From positions 2,192 to 17,994 of the forward strand of contig JAEMTW010000016.1 in the NCBI GenBank assembly GCA_016462095.1: DNA of 15,803 bases, written 5' to 3'. Source of the stretch: Thermoleophilia bacterium. GTDB lineage: Bacteria; Actinomycetota; Thermoleophilia; Gaiellales; F1-60-MAGs149. Positions 1-7,799 of the stretch are shown here, in pieces. Positions within the stretch are counted from its first letter, which is position 1. Each line of letters begins with the position of its first letter. A program made the position numbers and the translations under genes. Below the pieces are notes generated by a model that saw only the letters and a list, made by a program, of their open reading frames with translations, made no database searches and was not told the DNA's origin.

Positions 1-84
1 TCATCAACTCCTAACGTTCAACCGACGCTGCGCCTCATCTGCGCGCCCCACGCTGTGGGTAACCAACCGAGAAGGAATGCGACT

Positions 85-396
85 ATGACCCAGGTATCGA
101 TCGGCTCGCTCAGCGATTTTCCCGAAGGCACCCCCACGCGCGTCGAGGCCGACGGCACCGCGCTGTGCATCGTGCGCATCGGCGACACCGTCCACGCCAT
201 CTGCGATGACTGCCCACACGCTGAGGCCTCGCTGTCTGAAGGCGACTTTCTCGCCGACGACATGGCAATCGAGTGCCCGTTGCACGGCTCGGCCTTCAAC
301 CTCGCGACCGGCGATCCCGACTGTCCTCCTGCCACCGAGGCCGTCGAGGTCTTTACCGTCACGGTTGACGGCGACTCTGTCCTCGTCGACGTCTAG
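85..396 (+). CDS. Rieske-type [2Fe-2S] ferredoxin
   Basis: A 103-residue soluble ferredoxin that should carry electrons from a reductase to an oxygenase or similar acceptor. The Rieske cluster ligands are visible: C43-P-H45, then C64-P-L-H67 followed by G-S-A-F, the two-loop CxH/CxxH pattern that binds a [2Fe-2S] cluster through two Cys and two His. There is no signal peptide or membrane segment, so it is the cytoplasmic 'Rieske ferredoxin' type and not a bc1 subunit. The ATG at 85 was chosen because GAAGGA (71-76) sits 8 nt upstream as a ribosome binding site; an upstream in-frame start would add residues before the conserved MTQVSIGSL beginning. The stop lies 9 nt before the reductase ATG, so the two are probably co-transcribed and work as a pair. 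The terminal oxygenase is not in the window, so the substrate is unknown. Confidence 0.9.
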   Translation: MTQVSIGSLSDFPEGTPTRVEADGTALCIVRIGDTVHAICDDCPHAEASLSEGDFLADDMAIECPLHGSAFNLATGDPDCPPATEAVEVFTVTVDGDSVLVDV

Positions 397-405
397 GTCG
401 GCTCG

Positions 406-1635
406 ATGACGATCGCACTGATTGCAGGTTCGGGAATGGCGGGGCGCGCCGCAGCCTTGACGCTCCGACGCGTCGGGTGGACGGGCGAGATCGTCCTCGT
501 CGGCGACGACCCGGAGTATCCGTACGATCGTCCGCCACTCTCGAAGTCAGTCGTGATCGGTACTGCCGACATGAACAAGGTCATCAAGCCCGCACCGGAG
601 GTGTACGAGCAGGAAGCTATCGACCTGCGGCGTGGGGTGACGGTGACAGGCGCCGACGCGACGGCGAAGACGGCTGAGTTGTCCGATGGCTCGACAGTGG
701 CCTGGGACGCACTCGTGCTTGCCACAGGGTGTGCGCCACGACAGTTACCGATCCCTGGGCTCGATCTGCCAGGCGTGTATCGCGTGACGCGACTCGACGA
801 GGCGCTCGAAATTCAGGCGGTGCTCGCGACCGGTCCGAAGCACCTTGGGATTATCGGCGGTGGCTTCATCGGTATGGAGGTCGCGGCTGCAGCGGTAGCG
901 GCGGGGCACACGGCGACGGTGCTCGAGGCCGCGCCCGAGCCAATGAGTCGACCGTTGGGGCTGGAAGTTGCCGAGCGCGTCTTGCTTTGGGCTACGGACC
1001 GGGGCGTTGTGGTGCGTGCGGGAGTGGGAGTCGAACAGGTCTCAGGCGACGACATCGCGACCGGCGTACGTCTTGTCGGCGGCGAGGAGATCGATGCCGA
1101 CCTCGTAATCGTCGCTGTCGGACAGTCACCACGGCTCGAGCTCGCCCAGCAGTTGGGGTGTGAGGAGGTCGTTGGCGGGATCAAGGTCGACGCGGGCATG
1201 CGCACGAGCGTCGCCGATGTCTATGCCGTCGGCGACATCGCGGCGTTCCCCAGCACGTGGGCCGACGAAGATCGCATCCGCGTCGAGCACGCGGCCGTGG
1301 CGATTGGGCACGGTCAGGTTGCGGCCGAGCAAATTGCCACCGGTGAGGGTCGCTATGACGACCTTCCCTCATTCTGGTCGGACCAGGGCGACCTCACACT
1401 CAACGTTGTTGGCGTTGCACGTCCCGACGACGAGATCGTCTGGCGTGGAGATCAGGCTCTACCAGCCTGCACTGCCTTCTATCTGCGTGAGGGCACGATG
1501 CGTGCAGCCTTCTCCGTCAGTGACATGAAGACGCTGCGGGGTGTGCGCAAGCTGTTTGCCGCGGGTGTCTCGCCAACCCGAGAGCAGCTCGCCGACCCCG
1601 CTGTCGATCTCGCAGCGCTCGCCGCTGAGGGCTAG
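406..1635 (+). CDS. FAD-dependent NAD(P)H:ferredoxin reductase (BphA4/rhodocoxin reductase type)
   Basis: A 409-residue flavoprotein expected to pass electrons from NAD(P)H to the Rieske ferredoxin encoded just upstream. The fold follows the pyridine-nucleotide-disulphide oxidoreductase plan. An N-terminal FAD-binding GSGMAG lies at residues 8-13, with YDRPPLSK typical of the oxygenase-coupled reductases shortly after. A central NAD(P)-binding GGGFIGME lies near residues 151-158 and a second FAD motif, VYAVGDIA, near 272-279. A reductase C-terminal domain follows. Length matches the family (about 400-420). There is no CxxxxC redox disulphide, which separates it from glutathione or lipoamide reductases. 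It starts 9 nt after the ferredoxin stop with only a weak AGG upstream, so translation is probably coupled. The family call is firm; the physiological electron acceptor is inferred from the neighbour. Confidence 0.92.
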   Translation: MTIALIAGSGMAGRAAALTLRRVGWTGEIVLVGDDPEYPYDRPPLSKSVVIGTADMNKVIKPAPEVYEQEAIDLRRGVTVTGADATAKTAELSDGSTVAWDALVLATGCAPRQLPIPGLDLPGVYRVTRLDEALEIQAVLATGPKHLGIIGGGFIGMEVAAAAVAAGHTATVLEAAPEPMSRPLGLEVAERVLLWATDRGVVVRAGVGVEQVSGDDIATGVRLVGGEEIDADLVIVAVGQSPRLELAQQLGCEEVVGGIKVDAGMRTSVADVYAVGDIAAFPSTWADEDRIRVEHAAVAIGHGQVAAEQIATGEGRYDDLPSFWSDQGDLTLNVVGVARPDDEIVWRGDQALPACTAFYLREGTMRAAFSVSDMKTLRGVRKLFAAGVSPTREQLADPAVDLAALAAEG

Positions 1636-1664
1636 CCGCAATCAAGTTCGTCGCCGTGTTCCAA

Positions 1665-1763
1665 GGAGGACACCACATCCGCGCGGTTGTCATGTCCCCC
1701 CTTGATCAGAGGTGCGACGGAATTCAAGGAGGACATGACAACCGCGCGGATGTGGTGTCCTCC
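1665..1763. repeat. Perfect 33-bp inverted repeat with 33-nt loop, between convergent genes
   Basis: Arms 1665-1697 and 1731-1763 are exact reverse complements (33/33) around a 33-nt loop. Each arm is itself a quasi-palindrome of 30 bp (1668-1697, 1731-1760) starting GGACA and ending TGTCC, with 12 of 15 base pairs. The element lies between the stop of the ferredoxin reductase and the stop of the PAC2 gene. It could form a long hairpin in either transcript and act as a two-way terminator, although no T-run follows either arm. The 99-bp size and inverted-doublet build also resemble REPIN elements. Its 30-bp unit shares GGACATGA/TCATGTCC ends with the palindrome at 12834-12863. Confidence 0.85.
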
Positions 1764-1771
1764 CGCTCGAA

Positions 1772-2707
1772 CTAGCTGTCGTCGCGCTGCTCGCGCAGAA
1801 AATCTTGAAGCTCGGCGGCGATCTCGTCGCCACTGGGAATGCGCGTCTCGCTGGTGATGTCGTCGACGTCTTCGTCGTCGTCATCGTCCTCGTCGTCATC
1901 CTCGTCTTCGTCTTCGTCGTACTCGTCGCCGTTGTCGAGGCGATCCTCGAGATCGGTCACGTACGAACGCATCTCCGCGTCCTTCTCGACGACGCGAGCA
2001 ATCTGGCGATCGAACTCAGCCGAGGCTTTTTCGAGTTCTGTCGGCGAGAGCTCGCATTCAACGAGTGGTTCCAGAGCCTGAACCAGCGCGAGCGCAGCCG
2101 TTGGATTTGGGTTGCCACCGAGGTAGTGGGGCACGGCCGCCCAGAGACTGGCCGAAGGAATGCCGGCCTTGCTGAGGTCGTCGTGGAGCACGCCGACAAT
2201 GCCGGTCGGCCCCTCGTAGCGGACTGGCTCTAGGTCGTCGAAGCGCTCAAGGAGAGCAGGATCGTGGGCGGCGCCAGAGACCGGGATTGCGCGGGTGTGG
2301 GGCGTGTCGGCGAGCAGACCACCGAGCGTCACCGCCAGAGCAACATTCGTCTCGACTGCGAGCTCCGCAATCGCCTTGCTAAATTCGCGCCACCGAAAGT
2401 TCGGCTCGACACCGATCACCAGCAGTAGGTCGCGCTTGCTATTCGGCAGGCGGGCATGGAAAAACTCGGTTTCGGGCCACGTGATCTCACGAACCTGGCC
2501 CTCTTCGATCGAGACCATCGGGCGCGTCTGCTGGTAGTCGACGAAGCGATCCGGGTCGATCACGGCGAAGCGTTTGGCCTCGCAGCGGTTCTTCAGAAAG
2601 GCTGCAGCGACCGTGGCGGCCGAGCCGCCGTCATTCCAGCCACGAAAGGCAGCAACGAGAATCGGGTCCCGAAGAGCCGGCTTACTGCTGAAATGGATCG
2701 TGCTCAC
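1772..2707 (-). CDS. PAC2-family protein with acidic C-terminal tail
   Basis: A 311-residue protein of the PAC2 (proteasome assembly chaperone 2-like) family, widespread in Actinobacteria and of uncertain biochemical role. The family N-terminus is clear: RDPILVAAFRGWNDGG at about residues 13-28, then alternating beta strands and Rossmann-like segments with LLLVIGVEPNFRW, VTLGGLLADTPHTR and VPHYLGGNPNP. Near the C-terminus, residues 261-283 are acidic except for one Tyr and one Val, an intrinsically disordered tail. It is followed by IPSGDEIAAELQDFLREQ, which resembles the closing helix I recall in actinobacterial homologues. The start is a GTG: a TAATGT -10-like hexamer (2714-2719) lies exactly 6 nt upstream, arguing for a leaderless transcript. 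It starts only 9 nt after a small upstream - strand gene, so read-through expression is also possible. A proteasome link is family lore only; nothing here shows it. Confidence 0.9.
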   Translation of the reverse strand: MSTIHFSSKPALRDPILVAAFRGWNDGGSAATVAAAFLKNRCEAKRFAVIDPDRFVDYQQTRPMVSIEEGQVREITWPETEFFHARLPNSKRDLLLVIGVEPNFRWREFSKAIAELAVETNVALAVTLGGLLADTPHTRAIPVSGAAHDPALLERFDDLEPVRYEGPTGIVGVLHDDLSKAGIPSASLWAAVPHYLGGNPNPTAALALVQALEPLVECELSPTELEKASAEFDRQIARVVEKDAEMRSYVTDLEDRLDNGDEYDEDEDEDDDEDDDDDEDVDDITSETRIPSGDEIAAELQDFLREQRDDS

Positions 2708-2713
2708 CCCTGA

Positions 2714-2742
2714 ACATTAGGCGTGTCGGCGGCTAGCGGTCG
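2714..2742 (-). promoter_or_regulatory. Putative leaderless promoter of the PAC2 gene
   Basis: On the - strand, TAATGT (2714-2719) is a good -10 element placed 6 nt before the GTG. TCGACC (2737-2742) lies 17 bp further upstream, close to the TTGACA-type -35. The -10 overlaps the TAA stop of the upstream small gene. The spacing is what a leaderless mRNA needs. Prediction only. Confidence 0.5.
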
Positions 2743-3040
2743 ACATTGATGCACCACCAGGGAGCAGCGGGCCGATTGTGGCGTCTTTCGCGGCCTGCTT
2801 GACGAGGCGCGCGAAGGCGCGTGGCTCGAAACTGACAGGCCCGCGCACGAGGCGGCCATTGCGGCGATAGCCGAGGCGGAGAAAGCAGCGCCCGTCACTG
2901 CGTTCAAGCGACTGCAGCACGATGTCGCCGGTCTCGCTGTCGCCGGTCTCGACGACCTCAGCGGTCAGGGTGGCGCGACCACCGGGCACGGCGATCGTGG
3001 CGCGACGGGCAGGGGCAGGTGGGGTGGGGAGGGTCTTCAT
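2717..3040 (-). CDS. Small hypothetical protein
   Basis: A 107-residue protein I do not recognise. It is soluble by composition: no signal peptide and no membrane segment. The N-terminus is proline-rich (TPPAPARR). Next comes a strand-rich part (ATIAVPGG, ATLTAEVV), then a doubled ETGDS/ETGDI motif made by a 15-bp tandem repeat at 2923-2952. The best-structured part is GRCFLRLGYRRNGRLVRGP at residues 50-68, basic and probably beta, followed by a short amphipathic helix (FARLVKQAA). The ATG at 3040 was chosen because a longer frame would run across the purL promoter and start, and a weak -10-like AAGACT lies 6 nt upstream. It is divergent from purL and 9 nt upstream of the PAC2 gene on the same strand, so it may form a two-gene unit with it. 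Function unknown. Confidence 0.6.
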   Translation of the reverse strand: MKTLPTPPAPARRATIAVPGGRATLTAEVVETGDSETGDIVLQSLERSDGRCFLRLGYRRNGRLVRGPVSFEPRAFARLVKQAAKDATIGPLLPGGASMSTASRRHA

Positions 3041-3046
3041 GGCTCG

Positions 3047-3052
3047 AGTCTT
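3047..3052 (-). promoter_or_regulatory. Weak -10-like hexamer for the small - strand gene
   Basis: AAGACT on the - strand lies exactly 6 nt before the ATG at 3040, the same spacing seen at the other transcription-unit starts here. It lacks the leading T of the TAnnnT pattern and I see no clear -35, so the call is weak. Confidence 0.25.
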
Positions 3053-3171
3053 GCGGTAGACGACGCGCGCGTGGGAGACGGTAATGACCAACTCCTGCAA
3101 CGACACGCTGTCAACGCTCACACGAGCACCCCAGGTCGGCGCGAAAGGGGGCCGACAGCAGACGCCTCCGC

Positions 3172-3177
3172 TAGAGT
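3172..3177 (+). promoter_or_regulatory. Putative -10 element of the purine operon
   Basis: TAGAGT lies 10 nt before the purL GTG, so a start site about 7 nt downstream (near 3184) would leave a leader of only a few bases. The same hexamer precedes the gene at 11252. No purine riboswitch or long structured leader fits in the 147 bp between the divergent genes. Confidence 0.45.
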
Positions 3178-3187
3178 TGGTCAACGC

Positions 3188-5398
3188 GTGAACCCGGTCT
3201 CCGAACCCCAACTGCACCGCCAACTTGGGTTAAGGGATGACGAGTACACGCAAATCGTCGCGTTGCTCGGTCGAGACCCGAATCACTTCGAACTCGCGGT
3301 CTTTTCACTGCTTTGGAGCGAGCACTGCGGCTACAAGCATTCGAAGGCGATTCTGCGCCGTTTTCCAACGACCGGACCCGCCGTTTTGCAAGGTCCCGGC
3401 GAAAACGCGGGCGTTGTCGACGTCGGCGACGGCCTCGGCGTGGCCTTCAAGGTCGAGAGCCACAACCACCCGTCTGCTGTCGAGCCATTTCAAGGCGCCG
3501 CAACCGGTGTTGGCGGCATCCTGCGCGACATCTTCGCGATGGGCGCCCGTCCGATCGCGATTCTCGACTCGCTCCGCTTTGGCGATCCAGCAACCGAGCG
3601 CACGCGGCGCCTCCTCGATGGAGCCGTGCGTGGCATCGGCCACTACGGCAACTGCGTTGGCGTCGCCAACATCGGTGGCGAAGTGCGTTTCGATGCTGGC
3701 TACGAGCAGTCGTGCCTCGTCAATGCGATGGGTATCGGCGTCCTCAAGGCCTCCGATCTCAAGAGCGCGACCGCGGCTGGCATCGGCAACCTCGTCGTGC
3801 TGTTTGGCGCGCGTACCGGGCGCGATGGCATTGGTGGAGCATCCGTGCTCGCCTCGCAGGACATCGATGCGGGCGGCGACGAGAAGCGCCCAACGGTCCA
3901 GATTGGCGACCCCTACATGGGCAAGCGCCTGATCGAGACCTCGCTCGAACTCGTGCGCGACGACGTCCTCGTTGGTCTGCAAGATCTCGGTGCCGCCGGG
4001 CTCGCCTCGTCCGCGTCGGAGATGGCATCGCGTGGTCCAGTCGGCGTGCGACTCGATCTCGCCAAGGTGCCGCTGCGCGAGGACGACATGGAGGCCTTCG
4101 AGATCATGATCTCCGAGTCGCAAGAGCGCATGCTTGCGTGCGTCGAGCCTCGCCGCCTGGCCGAAGTCGAGGCGCTCTGCGCCCGCTGGGAGCTCGAGTG
4201 CTCCGTGATCGGCGAGGTTGTCGAAGGCGACCATCTGATCTGCACGATGGGAGATACGGTCGTTGGGGATATCCCGGTGGCGGCTCTTGTCGACGATTGT
4301 CCCCGCTACACGCTCGATCCGCAGCGCCCCGATCGACTCGCCACCGAACCATTGGCAATCGCCGATCTGCCCGCCGAACCAGACGCCACGACGGCACTGG
4401 CGCGCCTGCTTGGCGCGCCGAACATCGCCTCCAAGGCCGCAATTTTTCAGCAGTATGACCAGCTTGTGGGTGGCGGCACCGTGATTCGTCCGGGCGCCGA
4501 TGCGGGCGTCGTGCGGCTCCCTGGCTCCAAGCGAGCGATCGCCGCTGCGCTCGACGGCAGTGGTCGTCGGACGTGGCTCGATCCGCGACGCGGTGGACGG
4601 CAGGCCGTCGCCGAGGCAGCGCGCAACGTCGCCTGCACGGGGGGTAGACCGCTGGCCATCACGAACTGCCTCAACTTCGGAAACCCCGAGCGTGGCGAGA
4701 CGCCGTACATGTTCGTCGAGTCGGTTGAGGGCATGGCCGAGGCCTGTGAGGCGCTCCACGCGCCCGTCGTCTCGGGCAACGTTTCGCTCTACAACGAGCA
4801 CTCCGGTGGCCCGATTCCGCCCTCGCCTATCGTCGGTTGTGTGGGGCTGATCGAGGACGCGGCCTGTGCGATTGGTGCGGCTCCGCAGAGCGGCGCGACG
4901 ATCGTGTTGCTCGGCGATGCCGAGCCGTCCATCGATGGCTCTGAGTACCAGGCGTACGTATTCGGCAGCGTGGCTGGCCGAATTCCCGACGTCGACCTCA
5001 AGGCGGAGGCACACCTGATCGACCTGCTTGTCGAGGCGGCCGCGCAGGGCATTACACACGCCGCCCACGATGCTGCCGAAGGTGGGCTCGCTGTCGCGGC
5101 AGCCGAGATGGCGATTGCTGGCCGTGTTGGTATCGAAATCGAATTGCCCGAGCTGGCAACGCGCGACGACATCACGCTGTTCGGCGAGCCAGGCGGCGGG
5201 CTGGTCCTGGTGGCCGTCAACGACGCCGACGCGATGCTCGATTTGGCAACGCACCACGGCGTTCCTGCCCAGATCGTCGGCACAGCTGGTGGCGAGCGTA
5301 TCCACGTCAGCACTGGTGCTGCGGTGGCATCTTTGGCACTCGCCGAAGCATCCGCAATTCATGCCGCTACGCTGCCAGAGTTGATCGGGGCTGCCTAA
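3188..5398 (+). CDS. purL: Phosphoribosylformylglycinamidine synthase, subunit PurL
   Basis: The ATP-dependent synthetase subunit of FGAM synthase (EC 6.3.5.3). It converts FGAR plus ammonia to FGAM at step 4 of purine synthesis, in a complex with PurQ (glutaminase) and PurS. The 736 residues match the short PurL form, not the 1,300-residue fused type. The catalytic-His stretch WSEHCGYKHSK spans residues 43-53. GPGENAGVV, KVESHNHPSAVEPFQGAATGVGG and the second-half motifs GGRPLAITNCLNFGNP, SGNVSLYNE and AAEGGLAVA are all present, the pseudo-duplicated PurM-like layout. I chose GTG 3188: it gives the usual short N-terminus (NPVSEPQLHRQLGL), and the longer frame to 3071 would cross the promoter. 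It heads the operon and its TAA lies 2 nt before purF. PurS and PurQ genes are not adjacent, which is unusual for this subunit type. Confidence 0.96.
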   Translation: MNPVSEPQLHRQLGLRDDEYTQIVALLGRDPNHFELAVFSLLWSEHCGYKHSKAILRRFPTTGPAVLQGPGENAGVVDVGDGLGVAFKVESHNHPSAVEPFQGAATGVGGILRDIFAMGARPIAILDSLRFGDPATERTRRLLDGAVRGIGHYGNCVGVANIGGEVRFDAGYEQSCLVNAMGIGVLKASDLKSATAAGIGNLVVLFGARTGRDGIGGASVLASQDIDAGGDEKRPTVQIGDPYMGKRLIETSLELVRDDVLVGLQDLGAAGLASSASEMASRGPVGVRLDLAKVPLREDDMEAFEIMISESQERMLACVEPRRLAEVEALCARWELECSVIGEVVEGDHLICTMGDTVVGDIPVAALVDDCPRYTLDPQRPDRLATEPLAIADLPAEPDATTALARLLGAPNIASKAAIFQQYDQLVGGGTVIRPGADAGVVRLPGSKRAIAAALDGSGRRTWLDPRRGGRQAVAEAARNVACTGGRPLAITNCLNFGNPERGETPYMFVESVEGMAEACEALHAPVVSGNVSLYNEHSGGPIPPSPIVGCVGLIEDAACAIGAAPQSGATIVLLGDAEPSIDGSEYQAYVFGSVAGRIPDVDLKAEAHLIDLLVEAAAQGITHAAHDAAEGGLAVAAAEMAIAGRVGIEIELPELATRDDITLFGEPGGGLVLVAVNDADAMLDLATHHGVPAQIVGTAGGERIHVSTGAAVASLALAEASAIHAATLPELIGAA

Positions 5399-5400
5399 CT

Positions 5401-6795
5401 ATGTGCGGCGTCTTTGGCATCTACGCTCCGGATCGCGACGTCGCTCGGCTCACCTACTTCGGTCTCTACGCGTTGCAACATCGCGGGCAAGAGAGCGCAG
5501 GCATTGCCGTCACGGACGGCCGTCGTATCACCGCCGTGCGCGAATTGGGCCTCGTCGCGCAGGTCTTCGACGAGTCGACGCTCGAGACGCTGCAGGGCTT
5601 CGCGGCCGTTGGTCATGCGCGCTACTCGACGACGGGTTCGTCTGCCTGGCAGAACGCTCAGCCAGTCGTACGACACCGTCAGGGCCGCTCGGTTGTGCTG
5701 GCCCACAACGGCAACCTGACGAATACGACGGAGTTGCGTCAAGAGCTCGAGACCGAGGGCATCGCCTTTGAGACGACCTCCGATACAGAGGTGATCGCGG
5801 CACTTATCTGCGAGCACGCCGGCTCGCTCGTCGAGGGCGTGCAGCTCGCCATGTCGAAGATCACGGGTGCCTTCGCGGCGATTGTGATGGACGAGACGCA
5901 GATGATCGGCTTCCGCGACCCGGACGGCATCCGCCCACTGGTACTCGGCGATCTCGATGGTCATCCAGTGTTGGCCTCTGAGTCCTGTGCACTCGACATC
6001 GTTGGCGCGAAGTTGGTGCGCGATATCGAGCCAGGCGAGATCGTTATCTGCACGGCCGATGGCGTGCAGAGCATTCCGATCAAGGCCGGCACGGAGCATA
6101 CGCCTGCGCTCTGCGTCTTCGAGTTCATCTATTTCGCACGGCCCGATTCCAAGCTCGACGGGGTGCACCTGCACGGCGCGCGCGAGCGGATGGGTGAGCG
6201 CCTAGCCGAGGAGTCGCCCGTCGAGGCCGACGTGGTGATCCCGATCCCCGATTCTGGCGCACCCGCCGCGCAGGGTTACGCGCGCAAAAGTGGCATTCCC
6301 TACGCGGATGGCCTCGTCAAAAATCGCTACGTCGGGCGCACGTTCATCCAGCCCGACCAGGCGCTGCGCGAGCATGGCATCAAGTTGAAGTTCAATCCGA
6401 TGCCCGACGTGCTGTCTGGACGCCGCGTGATCGTGGTCGACGATTCGATCGTGCGCGGCACGACGACCCGCAAGATCGTCGAGATGCTGCGGGGTGCTGG
6501 CGCCACCGAGGTGCACCTGCGCATCTCGTCGCCGCCGGTCATCTCGCCGTGCTTCTATGGCATCGACATGGCCACCACAGATCAGCTGATTGCCGCGCAC
6601 AAGTCGATCGAGGAGATCCGCCAGCATCTTGGCGCCGATTCGCTCGCCTACCTCTCACTCGAGGGGCTCGAGGTCGCGACGGGCCATGGCGATGAGCGCT
6701 ACTGCCGCGCCTGCCTGACCGGCAAGTACCCAACGACCGTGCCAATTGCTGCCGACAAGGACCGCTTCGAAGCGACGCGGCTGCCGGTGGCCTGA
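5401..6795 (+). CDS. purF: Amidophosphoribosyltransferase (PurF), iron-sulfur type
   Basis: Catalyses the committed step of purine synthesis: PRPP plus glutamine to 5-phosphoribosylamine (EC 2.4.2.14). The 464-residue protein has an N-terminal Ntn-type class II glutaminase domain starting M-C-G-V-F-G, with Cys2 the nucleophile after Met removal. HNGNLTN lies near residue 102. The C-terminal phosphoribosyltransferase domain carries the PRPP loop VIVVDDSIVRGTT at residues 343-355. Four cysteines sit where the Bacillus subtilis enzyme binds its [4Fe-4S] cluster: C238 (ALCVFEFIYFARP), C384 (SPCFYGID) and C435/C438 (YCRACLTGKYP). That predicts an oxygen-labile cluster. Unlike the B. subtilis enzyme there is no N-terminal propeptide. 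The ATG follows the purL stop by 2 nt and the stop precedes purM by 2 nt, so it is inside the operon. Feedback inhibition by AMP/GMP is known for the family. Confidence 0.97.
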   Translation: MCGVFGIYAPDRDVARLTYFGLYALQHRGQESAGIAVTDGRRITAVRELGLVAQVFDESTLETLQGFAAVGHARYSTTGSSAWQNAQPVVRHRQGRSVVLAHNGNLTNTTELRQELETEGIAFETTSDTEVIAALICEHAGSLVEGVQLAMSKITGAFAAIVMDETQMIGFRDPDGIRPLVLGDLDGHPVLASESCALDIVGAKLVRDIEPGEIVICTADGVQSIPIKAGTEHTPALCVFEFIYFARPDSKLDGVHLHGARERMGERLAEESPVEADVVIPIPDSGAPAAQGYARKSGIPYADGLVKNRYVGRTFIQPDQALREHGIKLKFNPMPDVLSGRRVIVVDDSIVRGTTTRKIVEMLRGAGATEVHLRISSPPVISPCFYGIDMATTDQLIAAHKSIEEIRQHLGADSLAYLSLEGLEVATGHGDERYCRACLTGKYPTTVPIAADKDRFEATRLPVA

Positions 6796-6797
6796 GC

Positions 6798-7799
6798 GTG
6801 GCCGACGACCTGACCTACGCTGCAGCCGGCGTCTCGCTCGAGGCCGCCGACGCTGTCGTCGAGCGCCTTAGGGGTGCTGTTCGCTCGACGGTTCGCCCCG
6901 GTGTTATCGATGCGCATGGCGGTTTTGCTGGCCTCTTGGCACTCGGGGGCCTTGGCTACGAGGACCCCGTGCTGGTCGCTGGGACCGACGGCGTAGGGAC
7001 GAAGCTCGAGTTGCATCGCGAGGCGGGCTCGTTGCACGCTGCGGGCATCGACTGCGTAGGGATGTGCGTCAACGACATTCTCTGCGTCGGCGCCGAGCCG
7101 CTGCTGTTTCTCGATTACGTCTCCGTCGGTGTGCTCGATCCCGAGGTCGTCGCGACGCTCGTGGAGGGCATTGCCGATGGTTGTCGCCAGTCGGGTGCCG
7201 CCCTGCTTGGCGGCGAGACGGCCGAGCATCCAGGGGTAATGGACGCTGACAGTCTCGATCTGGCGGGCTTCGCCCTTGGCATCGTCGAGCGCAGTCGCAT
7301 GATCGACGGCACGAAGGTCGCGGCTTCCGATCGCGTGATCGGGATCGCCTCATCGGGGCTCCACTCCAACGGTTTCTCGCTCGTGCGTCGCGTCGTTGAG
7401 CGCGCCGGCGGACTCAAGAATGCACCCGCTGATCTACTCGCGCCAACCAAGATCTACGTCGCAGACATCCGCGCGCTGCGTACCGCCGTCGACGTGCACG
7501 CACTAGCGCACATCACGGGTGGTGGCATCGAAGGCAACGCACCGCGGGTCATCCCCGCCGGCTGCGGCATGGTCGTCGACCCGACGGCCTGGCCTCGACC
7601 GAGCGTCGTGCAGTGGCTCGTCGACCAGGGCGTCGAAGAGGACGAGCTGCGCCGGGTCTTCAACATTGGCATCGGCATGATCGCCGTGGTGGCAGCAGCC
7701 GACGAGGCTGCCGCGCTGGCCGCGCTCCACGAGCAGGGCACCGACGCATGGGCGATCGGCGAGATCGAGTCGGGCGCTGGCGTCCGCTTCACCGCATGA
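6798..7799 (+). CDS. purM: Phosphoribosylformylglycinamidine cyclo-ligase (AIR synthetase)
   Basis: Closes the imidazole ring: FGAM plus ATP to AIR (EC 6.3.3.1), step 5, using the product of the PurL complex. The 333-residue length is typical. The ATP/phosphate-binding signature GTDGVGTKLELH begins at residue 62 and the second signature GGETAEHPG at residue 138. Family blocks CVNDILCVGAEPLLFLDY, IGIASSGLHSNGFSLVR, AHITGGGIEGNAPRV and VFNIGIGM follow in order. The start is GTG, 2 nt after the purF stop, so translation is probably coupled. Its last codons overlap the purN start by ATGA. Strand and codon style match the neighbouring pur genes; nothing suggests transfer. Confidence 0.96.
   Translation: MADDLTYAAAGVSLEAADAVVERLRGAVRSTVRPGVIDAHGGFAGLLALGGLGYEDPVLVAGTDGVGTKLELHREAGSLHAAGIDCVGMCVNDILCVGAEPLLFLDYVSVGVLDPEVVATLVEGIADGCRQSGAALLGGETAEHPGVMDADSLDLAGFALGIVERSRMIDGTKVAASDRVIGIASSGLHSNGFSLVRRVVERAGGLKNAPADLLAPTKIYVADIRALRTAVDVHALAHITGGGIEGNAPRVIPAGCGMVVDPTAWPRPSVVQWLVDQGVEEDELRRVFNIGIGMIAVVAAADEAAALAALHEQGTDAWAIGEIESGAGVRFTA

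Noticed and set aside
1839..2081. Serine-run frame on the + strand opposite the PAC2 tail
   Set aside because: The poly-Ser is just the complement of the Asp/Glu codon run of the PAC2 gene.
3041..3187. Purine riboswitch ahead of purL
   Set aside because: The proposed -10 leaves almost no leader, and no paired-helix arrangement with the conserved loop sequences of guanine/adenine, PRPP or ZTP riboswitches was seen.
3071..3187. Longer purL start at GTG 3071
   Set aside because: The added 39 residues have no PurL similarity and would span the promoter region; GTG 3188 gives the normal N-terminus.
3305..5362. 685-codon open frame on the - strand, antisense to purL
   Set aside because: Its translation resembles no family I know and it lies exactly opposite a strongly conserved gene; long antisense frames are common in GC-rich genes with third-position bias.
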